A DNA stretch of 64,000 bases from Nemania diffusa (taxonomy: Eukaryota; Ascomycota; Sordariomycetes; Xylariales; Xylariaceae): NCBI GenBank assembly GCA_038501195.1, contig JBBPUQ010000002.1:4573501-4637500 (forward strand). The letters run 5' to 3'. Each line of letters starts with the position of its first letter. Position 1 is the stretch's first letter. The position numbers and the translations under genes are program-made. The notes beneath the pieces are model-generated. The model worked only from the letters and a program-made list of their open reading frames with translations. It searched no databases and was not told where the DNA came from. This document shows, piece by piece, positions 60,022 through 64,000 of the stretch.

Positions 60022-61509
60022 ATGGATACTCTCCCCGTCGAGCTCCTCAGGCTCATCTACTCATACTGCGATCTCGAATCGGTCCCCAACCTGCGCGCCG
60101 TGAGCCCAACCCTCGCAGATGTCGGCTATGAGTACCTGGTCTCACCACACTTTACTTCGCTCAATTGGCGCAATGACATTGACCGGCTACATAATATCGC
60201 ACTTCACGAACGCCTGAGAGGGAGTATCCAGTCGATCAATATCTTCCTGGGACAATTGTCGTATTACGATGCATGGAGCGCTTCGTGGTAGGGAGATCCC
60301 CCATTTCTTAATTGCTGTGCCGCTGTCACAGCACTACCTACAGAGTACCTATATTATCCCCGCGCGCCAGGGATCTTCTCGGGAACCGACCCTACAGTAG
60401 ATCTGGCGGTTCGGGGGGTTGAATCCTTCATCTCATTTCATGCCGTGTCTCGACGTCCAGCTAATATATACCTAAGTAGGGCCCAGCATTTCGTAGCACC
60501 ACCAGCGGAGCGTGCTGAGTTGATGTCACATGCTCGAGTGGAATTCGACAGCATTGCATCCGGGCGTAAGAAAGTCGGACCCCTCCATCTGAGGTCTGAC
60601 GATCTCCGCGAGGCCTGTTCGGCGTTGCCTAATCTTCGGCATCTCGAGGTTTCCTTCTCAACATGCCCGTCCATGCTCAACAACAAGTTCATCCAGGAGG
60701 CCTTCTTCTGGCCCAACTGCAGGAAGCTGGACCGCCAGGAAACCTACCAGAACCTGGATGCCGTCATGTTCGCTCTCCACGGAGTCAAGCTCTCTTCGTT
60801 CAAGGTCGACCGACTGCCGCTCGAGGTTTTCCGGATACATAACCATCGCGCGAATTGGTTCGCCCATGCACAGTCCTTCAGCAATCTGTCCAGCCTGAAC
60901 CTCACTCTCGATCCCTCTGGACTACAGGGTCCATCTTCGGCATTCAGGGCCGTGAATGGACTAGGTCGTATACTTCAGCTGGCCAGCAACGTCAAGCAGC
61001 TGAAGCTCGCCTTCCACCCTTATACGAGCGAACATTCCAAGTTCACCCTCTCTTTCGCAGGGCTCCTTTTTGGCTTTACCTACACGCAGCTCACAGAACT
61101 AATACTAGAAGGCGTGTCTTGCGACGAGGAGGATCTCAAGGAGTTCCTAGGCAGACACGGCGCCACCTTGACTCGACTGCGACTGGGTGGCCGTGGACTC
61201 GCGAAGCCGTTCGAGGCATCACACGGCGGCATCCATCTCTACGAGGGAACATTCCGATCGTTATTCACTAGTTTCCGCACCAAGTTGCCGAAGCTGGAGC
61301 GCATGCACCTCGAGGGCATATTCGATTGCGAGCGTCACGATGTGCCCGCGCACGAGACGTACAATTTCTACCCTCTCACCGACGAGAACTGGGAAGAAGT
61401 CCCTAAGCCCGCATGGGTCCGAGAATCGCGAAAGACCATCAGCTGCCAGCCCTTCGAGCAATACGTTCTCCACGGCGGTGCTTACCCTGTTGGTAACGCG
61501 TTGGTTTAG
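60022..61509 (+). CDS. F-box protein 2
   Basis: Predicted 432-residue F-box protein, a probable SCF adaptor. The ATG at 60022 (CCCCATGGA) begins directly with the F-box: MDTLPVELLRLIYSYCDLES, then LRAVSPTLADVGYEYLV (about 1-42). Exon 1 is 60022-60287. The donor at 60288 (GTAGGG) and an acceptor at 60476 (CCTAAG, after a GCTAAT branch) give a 189-nt intron that restores the frame of exon 2 (60477-61509). This intron is long for the window and other acceptors break the frame. The body has leucine-rich repeats (LPNLRHLEVSF, LSSLNLTLDP, VKQLKLAFHP, LTELILEGVSC, LTRLRLGGRG). A conserved-looking end carries PLTDENWEEVPKPAW. It is not similar in length or detail to F-box protein 1 outside the F-box and is probably not a tandem duplicate. 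Confidence 0.8.
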
Positions 61510-62952
61510 CAAGATGATTAATCCTTCGGTGGATCGCTCCATCGCCTCTCGAGGACTACTTAGGACTATCGCTCACCGCCACATGGAAGCTTGGGCACTT
61601 CGGATTGTAATTAAATTGGATCACGCACGCATTTGATTGTCAGCACAACTCACCGTCCCTTTTCGACTCTATGTACCACGCGACACATTCTTGCATGACT
61701 AGGGCACTTAGTGTCCCGAAACTGGCGTTTACGAGCGCTTTTCATTTCTTCATTTTTATTTCATTTTTCTTGGACATGAAAAAGAGAAACGCAGCATGTT
61801 AACGAAACCAAACCGCCTTGTCTCCACGCCGGACGTAATGGAGGCAAACTATTTTACAAATGATTTACGGCCGCCTCGACTCCATCTTATAGACAACATT
61901 GCACATACTTCCTCAGGGATTGTTAGGTACGGATATTGCGGCGTTTGTAAGGGAAATTGAAGTTTCTGTCAGAATGTTCATTTGGCTCCGAGCGAGGAAG
62001 ATGGAACAGTTCCACGGTCGTCCAACCTGTCCTTTTTTTTCTTTTTCTCTGTGTTCTAGCATATTTTTCTTCCGGATCATACGGTTGCATTACACTAGCA
62101 TGGTTGACAAATGGTACGGAAGAATCCGCACAGGGAGACACAAACTTAACAGATTGACTTGGTGCTACGTATTTTCTTAAGGGATGAGGTGAGGGGGGGG
62201 AAAGCTTATGAAATTGAAGATCTTGGGCTGTTAGGCCACCGCATCAAGTAGCTAGCATAAAACGCGAACACTTTGGGTTCTACAAACAAAAATTGACGAT
62301 CACAATTGTCCCGTTCTCCTCATTTTCAGTGGCTTCGTGTGGCCTCCGCCTTTTTACACCGTCGGCCCCCAGAGTCCCACATGTATCTGGTCTACCCAAC
62401 TCTAGGGATGGCCGCAGCCCTCTCCTAAAATCTCACCCGTTTGGCGGTGAGATAAGCTGGCATAGTGCGGCTCAACAGACACGTCCTTGGTAAGAAAAAA
62501 CACCCTCTGAGGGTGAGATTTGTCGTCACATGTCCGGCTTTAGTTGTGAGACACGCGCACGGAACACGACAGGATTTATCACGAGACAGCGAGGACATCG
62601 GTGACGAGATGGCTTGTAGTATTGGTCCACGCCCCGGGTTGTTTCCGAAACCTTCCATCGTCATTACCGGAAAGGTCTCACTCATCCCTTGCGCGCCCAG
62701 ATCGTCCCAGCAATCCCACCGCACGTGGGAAAATGGACCATTGGCGCCCGAATCCACCGGGGGCTGCTTACAGTACGTTCGGGCGTGCACTACATATACT
62801 CTGCCACCGGGACTTATCAATATTACCGGGCAGAATTACCTACAGATCTTACAAGTACATTGCAGTTGTCTGCTCGCGATGCCTTTCGACATTTTCCCCC
62901 CTCCCTCCCCCCACGCGTCCACATAGGTGATCAATAACCGACGAGTCAACAT
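61510..62952. other. Intergenic between F-box gene 2 and tRNA-Ser
   Basis: 1.4 kb without a gene. Contains two hairpin-capable sequences (62430-62453 and 62501-62515). Overlapping short frames at 62,425-62,940 on both strands lack domains. Confidence 0.5.
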
Positions 62953-63033
62953 GGCAACGTGGCTGAGTGGTTAAAGCGTATGACTAGAAATCATATCCCT
63001 TCGGGGTCGTAGGTTCAAATCCTGCCGTTGTCG
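62953..63033 (+). tRNA. tRNA-Ser(AGA)
   Basis: 81-nt cloverleaf without intron. The acceptor stem GGCAACG (62953-62959) pairs with CGTTGTC before discriminator G63033, with one G-U. The D-arm contains GGCTGAGTGGTTAA. The anticodon stem TATGA/TCATA encloses CTAGAAA with anticodon AGA at 62986-62988. The long variable arm CCC-TTC-GGG is typical of class II tRNA. The T-arm is GTAGG-TTCAAAT-CCTGC. The box A-like (TGGCTGAGTGG) and box B-like (GGTTCAAATCC) promoters are internal. A short T run follows. Decodes UCU (and UCC after inosine). Confidence 0.95.
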
Positions 63034-64000
63034 TTTCCTCATTCGTGGTAGCTTGAGGAGCTGGCGTCCTTTACTTACAGTAAGTGGGTAAAAGAATGGA
63101 GTTTGCTCAAGTGGGGATTATGTAATCTCCAACACGATCTTTTTCGTGCGTCTATTTTTCGACCTGGCTAGTGTTTTTTTCTTTTTTCTTTTTTCTTATT
63201 TTTCTTTTTCTTTTGGTTCGTTTCTACAACACGCACGCAGCACGCATGCTGTACTAAGCCGCCGGCGCCTGTGGCCTGTAGGTACCGGCCTGTCAAAACA
63301 GGCGCGGCGCGGCGTAGCGGGGTCTCACATTGGTTTAAGACGAGTTAGAGAACAGTAATGAGACATACATCAACAATGCAGCAAAGTCAGGCCACGATGC
63401 TGCGCAGGTCTGTAGGCGTAGCTAGGTAGGCAGTCCACATATCCAGTAGATAGTATAGGGCATGCCTAGTGGAATGCATAGACTAAGTTAGACTAAGTGT
63501 GATCCACCACCCTTCAACCACACCTTTACGAAGCGCGGGTGCGATACCGCGTATATCTATACGCATATAGTAGGTACAGTAGGAATCTGTCAAGCTCGCA
63601 TTCCGGCTATGTTCTATGTTGTGAAATGGAATGGGCGGACTAGCTACCGGCATACTTCCCATGTGCACTAGGCAAGCCTATAAACACACACACACACACA
63701 CGCACACACGCACAACATGCACGTTTAGCGAACAGCCAGTTATGCCTGGATATCTATGTACCACCAATGCAAGAGACCCGGGCATTCGCCTGCCTAAGCT
63801 GGGTGGGGGACAGATGTGATGGATGTGATTACCGGGCTTGTCTATGTTATCAGCTGATTTGCGTACGCAGCATGGAAGAAATCATCTGTTGAGGTCGCCC
63901 GCGGATAGGTGGGTTTGCTTCCCGGCGTCGTTCCATGGATAACACGATCTCTCCTAAGGAACCGGAATCTTCTATACTGCAGCACACCGGTCAACATTCA
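63034..64000. other. Downstream region, no gene seen
   Basis: 0.97 kb. Contains a CT/TTTTCT-rich stretch at 63,175-63,215 and a (CA)n microsatellite at about 63,682-63,713. No supportable coding frame. Confidence 0.5.

Overview
The window is nuclear DNA from a filamentous ascomycete (Pezizomycotina, most likely a Sordariomycete; species not determinable here). The evidence is short introns of about 47-190 nt with CTAAC/CTAAT-type branch sites, a set of typical filamentous-fungal single-copy genes (FlbC-like, Rax2, Lcl3, Yvc1, Mtq2, SmD1, Pkr1, SF3B1/Hsh155), and two extremely AT-rich blocks that look like transposons destroyed by repeat-induced point mutation (RIP).

Layout. Bases 1-31,000 are gene-poor and hold both AT blocks. 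Block 1 (112-3132) is a TIR element with 111-bp inverted repeats and a TA target duplication. From 3.1 to 16.4 kb there is one convincing gene, a two-finger C2H2 regulator resembling the conidiation factor FlbC (10523-11801). Block 2 (16420-25055) is a nested pair: a Fot1/pogo-type DNA transposon (TA target site, about 1,845 bp once the insert is subtracted) interrupted by a 6.8-kb Ty3/Gypsy retrotransposon with two 260-bp LTRs and a TAAA target duplication. Next comes a broken gene of the fungal PD-(D/E)XK nuclease-like family (26526-27605), then 3.5 kb without a recognisable gene.

Bases 31,000-64,000 are ordinary euchromatin: hsh155 (-), rax2 (-), lcl3 (-), yvc1 (+), a small Cys/His-rich protein (+), mtq2 (+), smd1 (-), pkr1 (-), an F-box/leucine-rich-like protein with an apparent GC-AG intron (+), a second F-box protein (+) and an intronless tRNA-Ser(AGA). 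Exon boundaries for all spliced genes were read from splice sites and reading-frame phase and are given below. Start codons were moved to the first plausible ATG where the longest frame began at TTG or GTG.

Functionally these are unlinked housekeeping and morphogenesis genes: two spliceosome components (U2 snRNP Hsh155, Sm core SmD1), translation termination (Mtq2), ER/vacuole physiology (Pkr1, Yvc1), mitochondria (Lcl3), polarity (Rax2) and development (FlbC-like). I see no secondary-metabolite cluster, CRISPR array, rRNA, virus or toxin gene. The most notable content is the structure and decay of the nested transposons and a few unusual gene structures. I did not find clear evidence of a new multi-gene system.
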